Source: Pseudomonas marginalis
GTDB lineage: Bacteria; Pseudomonadota; Gammaproteobacteria; Pseudomonadales; Pseudomonadaceae
Assembly (NCBI RefSeq): GCF_024169655.1
Contig: NZ_JALJWV010000001.1
Coordinates: 3,105,001 to 3,169,000, forward strand
DNA length: 64,000 nt
Direction: 5' to 3'
Below the pieces are notes generated by a model. The model was not told where the DNA came from and did not search any database. It saw only the letters and a program-made list of their open reading frames with translations. The position numbers and the translations under genes were made by a program. The number at the start of each line of letters is the position of its first letter. Positions within the stretch are counted from its first letter, which is position 1. Below, one piece after another: positions 43,165 through 51,712 of this stretch.

Positions 43165-43917
43165 TCAGCTCCTCGCGATCAAGCTGACGGCGGGGAATCC
43201 ACCGAAACTGAGCTCGTTGTTCTCGCCAAAGCGCAACTTGCACGACGACAGACAGCCCTTGCACTGATCTTTGGCAGGGTCATCCGTGGGATTGTCCTCG
43301 TCATCGAACATGGCCGCGCCGGTGTAGCCGCAATCCGGCCCGCGATATCCATTCGTCATGGCCCAGTGGCAGAAGGTCGTCATCTGCCGGCCTGGCAGTC
43401 CGTGGTTGTCGATCTCCCCCGGAGAAGACAGCTCCCAAACCACGGCCTCACTGTCCTCGCTGGTTTTCTGGTCGATGTACCAGATCTCCAACGCTTCCTG
43501 GGTCGGGTCTGCAGTCGGGTTGCCGTTGGGAAAGTTGGCTGCGTCCAGATACTGGGCCAGGGTCTCGCGAACCGTCAGCTTGAACTTGAGCATGTCCTCG
43601 AAGGCCAGGCACAGCGCCGTGACTCGCCCGTTCACGTTACCGGCGGCGAATGTCGGCCGCGAGGCTGTGCCGTCGCTACTCGAGGAAATCCCCTCAATCT
43701 GCACCGGCCAGGCCGCGTACTCCTCGCCCTGCCACCAGATCGACTTCGCCGGCAGATCCTCTTCCGAATGCTCGTAGGCCAGCAGCTCTTCAGGTGTGTG
43801 CGGAATGGCGTGCCCGTGGAAGCGCAGGTAATCCGCGCCGTACTCAGTCCCGTCAATTTCAAACAGGCGAATCTCGCCGCCGGGCTCCAGCTTCTGGATG
43901 TCCGTGATCAGTGCCAT
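43165..43917 (-). CDS. Minor tail protein L
   Basis: 250 residues, beginning 'MALITDIQKLEPGGEIRLFE'. Conserved C-terminal cysteines ('TTFCHWAM', 'GPDCGYTG', 'DQCKGCLSSCKLRFG') match the Fe-S-cluster ligands known for lambda gpL. Order M-L-K is as in lambda. Confidence 0.9.
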   Translation of the reverse strand: MALITDIQKLEPGGEIRLFEIDGTEYGADYLRFHGHAIPHTPEELLAYEHSEEDLPAKSIWWQGEEYAAWPVQIEGISSSSDGTASRPTFAAGNVNGRVTALCLAFEDMLKFKLTVRETLAQYLDAANFPNGNPTADPTQEALEIWYIDQKTSEDSEAVVWELSSPGEIDNHGLPGRQMTTFCHWAMTNGYRGPDCGYTGAAMFDDEDNPTDDPAKDQCKGCLSSCKLRFGENNELSFGGFPAVSLIARS

Positions 43918-43926
43918 GGATAGGCC

Positions 43927-44265
43927 TCAGGGATGAAAGGTTTGCTTGAAGGTGGCGGTGATGGCGTAGACCTGGCCTCCGCGGTGAACCGGCTTGTAGC
44001 CGTTGCACTTGTAGAGGCCAAGCCCTCCAAGCGGGGGTTCCCACAGGAAGCCCTTGGCGCCCTTGTGCCGATCGAGGAAGGCCTTGATTTCCAGAACGCG
44101 AGCTTTGGCGCCGGTGAACGTGAGCGGCCAGGATTGGGACTGGTTATTGAGGCCGTCTTCGACCGACTGCTCGTACCCATCGCCGAACTGCTTGGTCCGG
44201 ACGCGCTGGGTCACATCACCCTCTGCGCCCTTCTCCGTTGCCCAGGTGAATCGTTCGATTGCCAT
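43927..44265 (-). CDS. Minor tail protein M
   Basis: 112 residues with 'MAIERFTWATEKGAEGDVT' and 'RTKQFGDGYEQ', a common gpM/DUF2460-like tip signature, and 'HKGAKGFLWEPPL'. It starts one base into the tape-measure stop, so the genes are coupled. Confidence 0.88.
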   Translation of the reverse strand: MAIERFTWATEKGAEGDVTQRVRTKQFGDGYEQSVEDGLNNQSQSWPLTFTGAKARVLEIKAFLDRHKGAKGFLWEPPLGGLGLYKCNGYKPVHRGGQVYAITATFKQTFHP

Positions 44266-47200
44266 CAGCGCCCCTTGATTGCTTTGTTGATGACGCCGCC
44301 CTGGCCCATGTCCTTGTTGCGCATCTGCTGGTACTTCTGCTCAACAAACGCCGCCAGCTCCTTGCCAAACAGGTCGTAGCCAGGCGCGTCGGCGGAGGAC
44401 GATGCGTTGCCGTCCCCGTCGATATGCACCTCGACATTGATCTGCGTTGCGCCGGCCCCGCCGCCCATGGCCATAACGCCGAGCTTTCCGCTCGATGTCC
44501 GGGTCAGGGGCATGATCGCTTCTTCCCCCGCCTCGCCCATGACCCCGGTTTTGCCGTTGGCCATACCGAACGCCGTGGGCTTGCTGACGATGGAGTTGGT
44601 GAACGCGCCGCCGTCGGCGAACATCTGCACCCCGCCCGACCAGGCGCCGCCCATGGCTTGCGGGAAGTAGCTGCCGGAGTAGCCCCCCGCTGAAGCGCCA
44701 AGGTTGGAAGATGCAGCGCCAGCAGATCCGGCTGCCAGCCCGTTGCCGCCGGCGGCACTGCCGCCGAAGTAACTCGCCGCCGCACCCACCAAGCTGCCCA
44801 GCAAAGCGGAACTGGCCTGACGTGTCGCGATGCGCGCCATGTCCGCCAAAATCGACTTGGTGAAGTCCGCGAACGACGCTTTGCCTGTAACGGCGAAGTT
44901 GACCAGCGAATCCTCCATGGAGCTGAAGGCATTGCCGAACAGGCTTTTCGTCTGGCCGGCGATGTTCCGCGCCGAATCCAGGTAATTGTCCCAAGCTGCC
45001 GTAGCGCCCTTCGTCCAATCGCCCTGGGCGGCCTCCACATCTGCGTAGTTCTGCCGGATCTGGTCAGTCGCCGCCTTGTTCGCATCGGCGAGCGCCTGAG
45101 ATTTACGCTTGAACTCTTCCTCCGACATGTTCCGCGACGGGTCGGACTTCTGGTTGGCCAACTCCAGCGACTGCTGCGCAAACCGGTCTTGCTGGCTGTT
45201 CAGCTCGCCGCTGAGCGCGTTTTGGCGATCCCCCTGGCCCACGCCGAGGACTGCGCGCTGGCCAGCCAATTCAAGTGCCCGCTGTTGCTGCCCCAGCGCC
45301 TGGATGTAGGTGCTGATCGCGCGCTCCTGCTTGGCAAGGCGCCCGGCCTCATTGGTGACCAACACTTCAAGCTGGCTGTCGGCATCCTTCTGAGCCTTGA
45401 CCATCCCTGCGCGTGCGTCAGCGATCTTTTGGTCCAGCTGGATGCTTTGCGCGGCCGACGTGGTCTTCTTGCCCTTGGCGGCCTCAAGCGCGGTGATCTC
45501 CGCCTCATAGGCTGCCGTCACCTGATCGCGCTCGTTTCCGATCAGGGCCTGGCGGCGCAGCAGGTAGTCAGCCTCGGATACCAGGCCGGCCTTCTGCGCC
45601 GCGTCCAGTTCCTTCTGGTAGTTTTTGTAGTCAGCGGCGATGGCCGCCAGGTTGTTCTTGGCGTCGTTGAAGCCGGTCAGGTCGACCTGAGAACCCGAGG
45701 CCTTCGGGTCTTTGAACTTGTCGTTGATGTTGGAGATGTTCTTGTCGATCGCCGCCTGATCGAGGCGAGAATCCTTCGGATCGACCTTGCGGATGTCTTC
45801 GAGCTGCTGCTTGTACTCCTTGATTGCCTCGGTGCGCTTCTGCTCATTCGTCCATGACGATTTGGTCAGTGCGTCGATTTTCGCCATGGACGACACTGCA
45901 TCGCCCTGCGCTTTCGCTTGCTCGCTCTCCCACTTGGCGATATCGGCTTGCGCGGCCTTTTGATCCTCCAGCATGTTCAACTGGTTGGTGTAGTAATCGA
46001 CCATCACCTGCTTGTTTTGGAAGACACCAACGTTGCCCTTCTGGGCTTCGGCCAGGTCACGGCGCGCCTGTTCGATATCGGCGCCGATGTCTGGCCGACC
46101 GAGATTCTTGAGGTTATCGGCGGCGCGCGCTACGGCGTTGTAGCCTTTCTCCCAGAAACTCAGGTTTTCCAGAATCTTCGGGGTGCGCTCGTTGATCGCG
46201 TCAGCGTAAGACTCGGTCGCCAGCTTTACCGCACCAGCGTGGTCGCCCTGCTCTTCCAGCGCCGTGATCTGCGAGTAAACCGAAGCTGTCAGGTAGTGGT
46301 ACTGCTCGTTCAGCGCGGCGGAAGCCTTGACCGGGTCGTCGGCCAGTTTGGAAAACTCGGCGACTGTCTCACTCACCGCCTTGCCCGTGGCTTCCTGCAT
46401 CGACACAGCGGCCTGGGTGACGCCAGTGAAGCTCTCGCCAGCGATCTTTCCGTTGTCGGCCAGCAGCGCGAGAACCGCAGCAGCCTGGCCGGTGGTGCCC
46501 ACGGTTGCGCTGACCTGCCGCGCCATGTCGCCCAACTGCTCTGCGCTAACTCCAGCATAGTTGCCGGTGAGGATCAGTGATTTGTTGTACTTGTCCTGCT
46601 CTTCGCTGCCTTTGTAGTAGGCGACCCCAAGAGCGGCGACAGCGCCTGTCGCAAGGGCAATAGGCGCCAGCATGGCCAATAGGCCGGCGGCTGATGCGCC
46701 AGCACCTGCGCCAAGCTGAAGAACAGCACGAACACCGCTCCCCCAGTCACCAGAAGACAGCGCGTTGCCAAGCTGCGTAACGTTTTCCTGCGCCTGGCGG
46801 GTTCCGAGGCGCAGCTTGTCGAAACCGGTGGCGGTTTTTTCGAGCTTGGCATAGTCCTTGTCGATATTGCCCAGGGCTTTGTTGTAGTCGTCCTGACTCA
46901 GGCGCCCCGCATCCAGGTGCTTTCCCAGTTGCTCGACTTGAGTGTCGAGTTTCGCCAGCGCCGCGCGGGCCGGGTCAATTGCCCCCAGCAAGCCGTTGAG
47001 AGCTTTTTGCTCATCCAGAGCGGACTTGGCTAGGGCCACCTGCTGCTTGTCGAGCTGCGCGGAGATCTTCGCCGCTTCGGCCTCGCCATAGGCGCCGGTC
47101 TTGGTCAGCTTGGCGAGAGCGTCCCTCTGCTTTGCCAGATCCTGAGTGGTTTTGGCGCTGGTCGAAAGCGACTTTTCCAGCGCCTCCATTTCGTTCATCA

Positions 47201-47315
47201 GCGAGACGGCGGACTGCTCTGCCCGGCCACCAGCCTTCGCCATCTCATCCAGGCTTGTTTTGGCCTGGATCGCATCGGCCGAGTCGATCTTGACGCCGAG
47301 TTCTGCAATGTTCAT
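44265..47315 (-). CDS. Tail tape measure protein
   Basis: 1,016 residues, mostly helical and coiled-coil. Hydrophobic segments lie near residues 195-240 ('VLQLGAGAGASAAGLLAMLA'). A tail-length-tape 'TMP' region contains 'VSATVGTTGQAAAVLALLAD', and a Gly/Ala-rich C-terminal part is followed by 'GEAGEEAIMPLTRTSSGKLG', the typical TMP C-terminal signature. Its length sets tail length. AAGGTGAG lies before the ATG. Confidence 0.93.
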   Translation of the reverse strand: MNIAELGVKIDSADAIQAKTSLDEMAKAGGRAEQSAVSLMNEMEALEKSLSTSAKTTQDLAKQRDALAKLTKTGAYGEAEAAKISAQLDKQQVALAKSALDEQKALNGLLGAIDPARAALAKLDTQVEQLGKHLDAGRLSQDDYNKALGNIDKDYAKLEKTATGFDKLRLGTRQAQENVTQLGNALSSGDWGSGVRAVLQLGAGAGASAAGLLAMLAPIALATGAVAALGVAYYKGSEEQDKYNKSLILTGNYAGVSAEQLGDMARQVSATVGTTGQAAAVLALLADNGKIAGESFTGVTQAAVSMQEATGKAVSETVAEFSKLADDPVKASAALNEQYHYLTASVYSQITALEEQGDHAGAVKLATESYADAINERTPKILENLSFWEKGYNAVARAADNLKNLGRPDIGADIEQARRDLAEAQKGNVGVFQNKQVMVDYYTNQLNMLEDQKAAQADIAKWESEQAKAQGDAVSSMAKIDALTKSSWTNEQKRTEAIKEYKQQLEDIRKVDPKDSRLDQAAIDKNISNINDKFKDPKASGSQVDLTGFNDAKNNLAAIAADYKNYQKELDAAQKAGLVSEADYLLRRQALIGNERDQVTAAYEAEITALEAAKGKKTTSAAQSIQLDQKIADARAGMVKAQKDADSQLEVLVTNEAGRLAKQERAISTYIQALGQQQRALELAGQRAVLGVGQGDRQNALSGELNSQQDRFAQQSLELANQKSDPSRNMSEEEFKRKSQALADANKAATDQIRQNYADVEAAQGDWTKGATAAWDNYLDSARNIAGQTKSLFGNAFSSMEDSLVNFAVTGKASFADFTKSILADMARIATRQASSALLGSLVGAAASYFGGSAAGGNGLAAGSAGAASSNLGASAGGYSGSYFPQAMGGAWSGGVQMFADGGAFTNSIVSKPTAFGMANGKTGVMGEAGEEAIMPLTRTSSGKLGVMAMGGGAGATQINVEVHIDGDGNASSSADAPGYDLFGKELAAFVEQKYQQMRNKDMGQGGVINKAIKGR

Positions 47316-47342
47316 CGACTCACCTTGAATAAGTGCCCGTGG

Positions 47343-47671
47343 TTACGGGCGGTTTTCCCTTTCCTCCGCCATGACGCGCAGGGCTTCGCCTTCCAGCACC
47401 TGAAGGTCAGGGAAGATTTCCGCGAGTTTCTTTTTCTTGATGCCAAGGAAGCTGGCTACGTCGCGGATGCAGCTGTAGTCGAGACCGATCGCGCCGCCGG
47501 TGCCTGCTCGCCACTGGGTAGACATTCGGTTGAACAGGAGGAAGGCCGGCCAGTTGCAGGGCCAGACCTCCACTTCCTCAACCAGGTCGCCAGGGGCAAG
47601 ACCGAACATGCCGATAATCGTGTCGGGCACACTCGACGAGTACATCGCGCGGGCGGCGTCAGTCAGTTTCC
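47343..47671 (-). CDS. Tail assembly chaperone, -1 frame extension (T part; DUF1799-like)
   Basis: The frame entered by a -1 slip at 47666-47672 reads 'LTDAARAMYSSSVPDTIIGM...' and continues to 47343. It contains 'NWPAFLLFNRMSTQWRAGTG' and 'GAIGLDYSCIRDVASFLGI', the DUF1799 pattern. A short internal ATG at 47645 exists but has no ribosome site, so expression by frameshifting from the upstream gene is favoured. The product is a G-T fusion, as in lambda, needed to load the tape measure. Confidence 0.8.
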
Positions 47672-48043
47672 CAGGCGGGCCTGGCTGTATGCGCTTTCGT
47701 AGGCCTTAACGACCGCCTCGGCGGCACCATGGCAGGACTTCACGAATGCGACGATGTTGTCGTCGCTGTATTCGTCATCGAAGCCCCAGCCGACTACCAG
47801 GTCCTTGATCTGCTGGGTTTGCTGCTCGGTGTCCACGGCAACCACTTCCGACCAAGAAGGCTTGTCGCCAAACGCGGCCCGCGCCTTATTCCGCGCCTCG
47901 CTCCATTCATCGAACAGAGCGGCAAGCTCGGTACGATCCCGGTACTTGAAAGTGAACTCGACCTTCTCGGGCTCGCTGCCAACGATAGGGATCAGCACGG
48001 GCGCATTGAACGTAGCCTTTTGCGCGATACGGATCTTAGCCAT
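47663..48043 (-). CDS. Phage tail assembly chaperone (G-like)
   Basis: 126 residues. 'EKVEFTFKYRDRTELAALFD' and an acidic helical body ('WGFDDEYSDDNIVAFVKSCH') fit the TAC family of siphoviruses. It ends 'ARLGN' with the slippery heptamer directly before TGA. It lies between the tail tube and tape measure genes, the universal TAC position. Confidence 0.88.
   Translation of the reverse strand: MAKIRIAQKATFNAPVLIPIVGSEPEKVEFTFKYRDRTELAALFDEWSEARNKARAAFGDKPSWSEVVAVDTEQQTQQIKDLVVGWGFDDEYSDDNIVAFVKSCHGAAEAVVKAYESAYSQARLGN
47666..47672 (-). other. Programmed -1 frameshift slippery site (GGGAAAC)
   Basis: On the minus strand the G-frame codons are CTG-GGA-AAC-TGA, so the heptamer is in the X-XXY-YYZ phase. 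It differs from lambda's GGGAAAG only in the last base. Slipping bypasses the adjacent TGA and enters the DUF1799-like frame with no intervening stop. Confidence 0.8.
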
Positions 48044-48046
48044 GGG

Positions 48047-48703
48047 TTACACCGCCGTAGTCAGGTAGCGGGTCGGCTCGGCCTGCAACGCCAAGCTGAC
48101 GGTACGGGTCAGCAGGTTGTTGCGGGACACCGCTGGCTGCTTGGAGAACGACGTGTAGGTGCCGTACAGCAGGGTGTCGTTACCTGGCAGGTTCAGGCGC
48201 GCCGCTTCGATCTGCTTGCCGGCGTCCGCCTTCAACAGCACCCCGTTGAATGCCTGGGCCGGGTCATCGGCAATGGTGAGCACCATGCTTGCTGCGGATT
48301 TATCGGTGGGGATCTGCTTGCCCTGGTCATCCTCGAGGAACACCACGTCCAGGTAGTTCTGTTCGCCACCGGAGAAGGCCACGTCGGAGATTTGCGGGAT
48401 CTGCACCCAGGTCAGCACCTTGCGCATCGTGCCCGCGCCGCCAGCGACCGGATAGACCTGCGTGTCGGTAGTGTCGATGCCTTCCAGGGTAATCGCCGTT
48501 GCCGTGGCTGCCTTCACGCGCACCACCTTGCTATCCAGCTTGCTCCAGCCAGACGTCAGCAGAACAATATCGCCGGCAGCGATGGTGCCGCCGACAACAG
48601 TGGCAACGGCCTCGGCGGCGTTGCTGATAGCAGTGAACGCCAGTGCGGTCGCGTAGGTTGCGGCGTGCTGGAAGGTGCCGCCGTTCGGGAGTTTGTAGCC
48701 CAT
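48047..48703 (-). CDS. Major tail tube protein (V-like)
   Basis: 218 residues beginning 'MGYKLPNGGTFQHAATY'. It is beta-rich with a small-domain insertion and ends 'SLALQAEPTRYLTTAV'. The product's size and place before the tail chaperone mark it as the tail tube. AGAGGAAATACCCC lies before ATG 48703. A hairpin-T tract module precedes it. Confidence 0.85.
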   Translation of the reverse strand: MGYKLPNGGTFQHAATYATALAFTAISNAAEAVATVVGGTIAAGDIVLLTSGWSKLDSKVVRVKAATATAITLEGIDTTDTQVYPVAGGAGTMRKVLTWVQIPQISDVAFSGGEQNYLDVVFLEDDQGKQIPTDKSAASMVLTIADDPAQAFNGVLLKADAGKQIEAARLNLPGNDTLLYGTYTSFSKQPAVSRNNLLTRTVSLALQAEPTRYLTTAV

Positions 48704-48732
48704 GGGGTATTTCCTCTTTGCAGATGTGAAAA

Positions 48733-48752
48733 AACCCGCTCGATGGCGGGTT
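48733..48752 (-). terminator. Hairpin-T tract module before the tail tube gene
   Basis: AACCCGC and GCGGGTT stem, then TTTTTTCACATCTG and the tube gene's ribosome site. Confidence 0.7.
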
Positions 48753-48776
48753 CTCGGGGTTGCCCAATGGGCGGGA

Positions 48777-49193
48777 TCAGTTGGTGTCGGCTCGGTACAA
48801 GAACGAGACTGGAACGGTATAAGTTGAATCGCCTGTGATGCCGGGCCCTGGGTCAACTGGCGACATGGTCACCACGGTGACCGCGCCCTTCGTGTCCCTG
48901 GCATATAGCGGGAACAGGTCTGTCAGTTCTGCTGCGATTGGATTCGTCTTGGCCTTGCCGGTACCGGCCGGCGCGATGATGCTCACCTGGAACACTCCGG
49001 TGAACAGTCGGTGATCGCCGCCGAGCGTGTTGCTCGCGGTGTCACCTGGTATTGTGAAAGCGCGAAGGTAAGTCTCGCCCGCCGCCGGCGTATAGGCGGT
49101 GTTCTCGAAGACGATCTTCAGCTTCTCCGACCTGGCAGCGTTCCAGACGATGAGCTTGGCCTCGTAAATCGAAGCGATGATTGCGTGACTCAT
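48777..49193 (-). CDS. Tail terminator protein (U-like, DUF4128)
   Basis: 138 residues with an N-terminal helix and a beta-sandwich; 'TGVFQVSIIAPAGTGKAKTN' and the end '...TVPVSFLYRADTN' are typical of DUF4128 tail terminators. It lies between the head-completion protein and the tube. The start overlaps the preceding stop. Confidence 0.8.
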   Translation of the reverse strand: MSHAIIASIYEAKLIVWNAARSEKLKIVFENTAYTPAAGETYLRAFTIPGDTASNTLGGDHRLFTGVFQVSIIAPAGTGKAKTNPIAAELTDLFPLYARDTKGAVTVVTMSPVDPGPGITGDSTYTVPVSFLYRADTN

Positions 49194-49846
49194 ACCTGGT
49201 TGTTCCTGATGGCCTCCAGCACGATCTGCTGAAAGCGAGCCACAGTTACCCGAACCATGCCGCCGGGGGCCTGGGTTGAATGGCCGAACTCCAGCGGGAT
49301 CGCGTAGGGCAAGTTGTTGATGATGTAGGCCATTTGGCCGGCGGTGAAGTCGCTCATCGCGGCAACCATTGCAGCGGTGGTTTCGGCGCCGCTCGGGTCA
49401 ACCTCATCAAAGGTGACGCTCTCTACCACGCCAAGCGATATGTGCCAGTTCGCCCGGAACCGGCCGCCGACGTAGTCCTTTCCTGCCACCAGGCCGTTCA
49501 CGTTGAAGTTCTGGTCGCGCTCGGTCTTTGTCAGGGGTTTGGCGTACTTCACACCCTTTCGCAATTTGCCGGCTTTGGTGAAGTTCGACTCGTTGAGGTT
49601 GATGATCGTATTGCGGACCGCGACCTTGAAGTCATAGTCGTCGGCCGCCCAGGTGTTCGCCTCACGGTGAGCAACGTTTGCGGCCCAGATCTCCGGGTTA
49701 CCCACGGGAGACATTCGAATCAGGCTGCTGCCGACCTCGATGATGATCTCTCGCACGCTGGCGTCGATGGCTTCGCTGGTTTGGGCGGCGAACTCGGCCA
49801 GGCTCAGGGCGAAGCTGCCGGATTGACCGGCGCCTGCCCGGCTCAA
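49190..49846 (-). CDS. Minor tail / head-tail completion protein (Z or HK97 gp10-like)
   Basis: 218 residues. It starts at TTG (TTGA overlap with the preceding stop) with AGGTG upstream, an unusual but supported start because no other initiation codon lies near. Residues contain 'VREIIIEVGSSLIRMSPVGN' and 'YIINNLPYAIPLEFGHSTQA', the 'iYa...E.G....p' pattern of HK97 gp10-like proteins. Confidence 0.8.
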   Translation of the reverse strand: MSRAGAGQSGSFALSLAEFAAQTSEAIDASVREIIIEVGSSLIRMSPVGNPEIWAANVAHREANTWAADDYDFKVAVRNTIINLNESNFTKAGKLRKGVKYAKPLTKTERDQNFNVNGLVAGKDYVGGRFRANWHISLGVVESVTFDEVDPSGAETTAAMVAAMSDFTAGQMAYIINNLPYAIPLEFGHSTQAPGGMVRVTVARFQQIVLEAIRNNQV

Positions 49847-50211
49847 GACCGCACCTGCAGTTCATACAGAATCGGCGTGCCGGCCGGGCTGACCTCTTTC
49901 AGCGGCGGAACGATGGACCAGGTGCGGCCCTGGGCGACCACTTTGTCGAGCAGCCCCGGCACCCAGGCCAACCCCTGCGCGGCGATCTTGAGCTTCTTGT
50001 CGCCCTGTTTGATGAGACTGTTGTTTTGGAATTCTTGGCCGGTGAAGTCGAGCAGAATGCCCTGGGCGATCTGTTCGACAGTTGCCCCCGGCGCTTCCCC
50101 GCCCGTTTCCGGGTCGTAATCGCCCGGCTCCGTCTTGCTGATGATCACGGGCTGGCCGAACTCTGTGATCATCTCCAGAGCCATCACGGCCATTTCGTCG
50201 TAGAAGGCCAT
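49843..50211 (-). CDS. Head-tail joining protein (122 aa)
   Basis: A small beta-rich protein ('EFGQPVIISKTEPGDYDPET', 'KKLKIAAQGLAWVPGLLDKV') in the usual head-closure position. Coupled by overlap to the next gene. Family assignment is by position and character. Confidence 0.7.
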   Translation of the reverse strand: MAFYDEMAVMALEMITEFGQPVIISKTEPGDYDPETGGEAPGATVEQIAQGILLDFTGQEFQNNSLIKQGDKKLKIAAQGLAWVPGLLDKVVAQGRTWSIVPPLKEVSPAGTPILYELQVRS

Positions 50212-50230
50212 GGTGGCTCCAGATGTGAAA

Positions 50231-50250
50231 AGCCCAGCGCGATGGCTGGG
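50231..50250 (-). terminator. Hairpin-T tract module before the head-tail joining gene
   Basis: GCCCAGC and GCTGGGC arms with TTTTCACATCTGGAG to the next start. Confidence 0.65.
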
Positions 50251-50259
50251 CAGTTTGAG

Positions 50260-50484
50260 TTAAAGCTTGAGAGGCACGCTTTGAGCCGTCGCCTTTTTCT
50301 CTGGGAACAACTCTCTCCGCTCGTTGAGTAGCAGGGTAGCGAACTGTGCGGCCTTTGAAGCCGCCAGTTTATTTGGTTCGCTTCCTATAGCAACAAGCGA
50401 GGAAAGAGCAGCGCTGGCATAAGCATCCCAAGCGTCTTTTTCATCCTGAGTCGGGTGTTTTCTGATTATCTGATGCTCTGCCAT
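50260..50484 (-). CDS. Small phage protein (74 aa)
   Basis: AAAAGGAAG lies before the ATG. A helical, Ala-rich product ('YASAALSSLVAIGSEPNKLA'), no membrane segment. It lies between the connector and head-tail joining genes. No family recognised. Confidence 0.6.
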   Translation of the reverse strand: MAEHQIIRKHPTQDEKDAWDAYASAALSSLVAIGSEPNKLAASKAAQFATLLLNERRELFPEKKATAQSVPLKL

Positions 50485-50524
50485 ATCGACTTCCTTTTTG
50501 ATGGAGTCGCAAGCCTACGCTCGA

Positions 50525-51028
50525 TTATGCCCTCACCGCAAACAGCCCCCTTTTCTGGAGGTAGTCAGCAAACTGAGTGGCGCTCGGGCGATCCGGCGCC
50601 GCCGGCAACAGTCGGCCGCAGGTGTTCGGGATCGTCGCGTACTCGCGTGTTACCGCGCCTTCGACACGCTCCAGCGTTACAGCACCCTTGCGCTTGTCGA
50701 TTGGGTCGATGTCGTCCTGATGGATCTCGGCGGCCAGGGCCATCTGGCCGTACTGGATCCGCGCCGGCAGGTAGTTGTCTGGCTTGATCTGGCAGTCCAG
50801 CTCAACACCCCGACGCGGCCAGGCCAACGCCTGCTCGCTGCTCATCTTGCGGCCTTTCCAGGTCTTGCCATCCATCGCCAAGGCAGCCCGGCGCAGCAGC
50901 GCTTCCTGCTCGGGAACGCCTGCGGGGATGACCGTGCCGAATTTCACGGCATACAAGGCCAGGTCCTCGGCGCTCGCGTAGCTTTCGGCGTCAGGCTTGC
51001 CGGTGCCGTCCTCGATGATGAGTGTCAT
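50525..51028 (-). CDS. DnaT-like head-tail connector protein
   Basis: 167 residues with the pattern 'SYASAEDLALYAVKFGTVIP', 'LLRRAALAMDGKTWKGRKMS' and 'LAWPRRGVELD', which corresponds to the DnaT-like (PF20557-type) adaptor proteins found downstream of major capsid genes. A structural adaptor, not a replication protein, is meant despite the name. Confidence 0.8.
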   Translation of the reverse strand: MTLIIEDGTGKPDAESYASAEDLALYAVKFGTVIPAGVPEQEALLRRAALAMDGKTWKGRKMSSEQALAWPRRGVELDCQIKPDNYLPARIQYGQMALAAEIHQDDIDPIDKRKGAVTLERVEGAVTREYATIPNTCGRLLPAAPDRPSATQFADYLQKRGLFAVRA

Positions 51029-51087
51029 GCGTCAACTCGCTGGAATGGTTTGAAGATTGGCCGCCGGGTCACCGGCAGCCAGCAGTA

Positions 51088-51663
51088 TCACGCCTTGGGC
51101 AGATCAGCGACGAGCTTTTCCAAGGAGTCTTTCGAGGCATTGGCCCGGTACTGGACCTTGGCCTCATCGAGCTTTGCTTTCAGGTCGGCGATTTCCTTCG
51201 CTTCGGCATCTTCCCGACCGGCTTTGTCGACTTGCTGGAGAAGGTCGCCCACCTGCAGTTGCAGAGCCTTAACCTTTTCAGCTTCGCCATCACGCGCACG
51301 GATGAGGCTTTCCACGCCGGCGTTTACCGCCTCGAAAACCTGGAACAGGCGGCCAGCGATAGGACCAAGCTCGTTTTCGGGGCGCACCAGCTCTTGATCA
51401 GCGAATGACTCGACGATCAGTCCGACAGATTCGAGCTCGGCGCGGAAGGCGTCGATATCGATGCTGGAGTTTCCGCCATCGATCAGCAGTACCGTCGGCT
51501 GTTCCTTGATCGTCACTTCAGGCACATCGGCGGCGGCGTCATCGCGACTTTCGGTAGCACTCGCATCAATGATGCGCAAGCCATTCGCCTTGGCCAGCGC
51601 CTTCACGTCTTCCTGGTACTGGTGGAATGGACCAGGCAGATACCAGATGTTCTTGTTGCTCAT
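51088..51663 (-). CDS. Phage structural-region hypothetical protein (191 aa)
   Basis: The N-terminal part is alpha/beta ('MSNKNIWYLPGPFHQYQEDV') and the C-terminal half is a coiled coil ('LQLQVGDLLQQVDKAGREDA'). It lies between capsid and connector. Possibly a head decoration or assembly protein; no family recognised. Confidence 0.65.
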   Translation of the reverse strand: MSNKNIWYLPGPFHQYQEDVKALAKANGLRIIDASATESRDDAAADVPEVTIKEQPTVLLIDGGNSSIDIDAFRAELESVGLIVESFADQELVRPENELGPIAGRLFQVFEAVNAGVESLIRARDGEAEKVKALQLQVGDLLQQVDKAGREDAEAKEIADLKAKLDEAKVQYRANASKDSLEKLVADLPKA

Positions 51664-51712
51664 GATCGTGTCCTCGCCAAGCCGGGCGCTGGGCCCGACT
51701 CAGCTGTCAGGG

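Noticed and set aside
47343..47645. Independent tail gene starting at ATG 47645
   Set aside because: No ribosome site, and a canonical slippery heptamer 20 bases upstream gives a better explanation as a frameshift extension.
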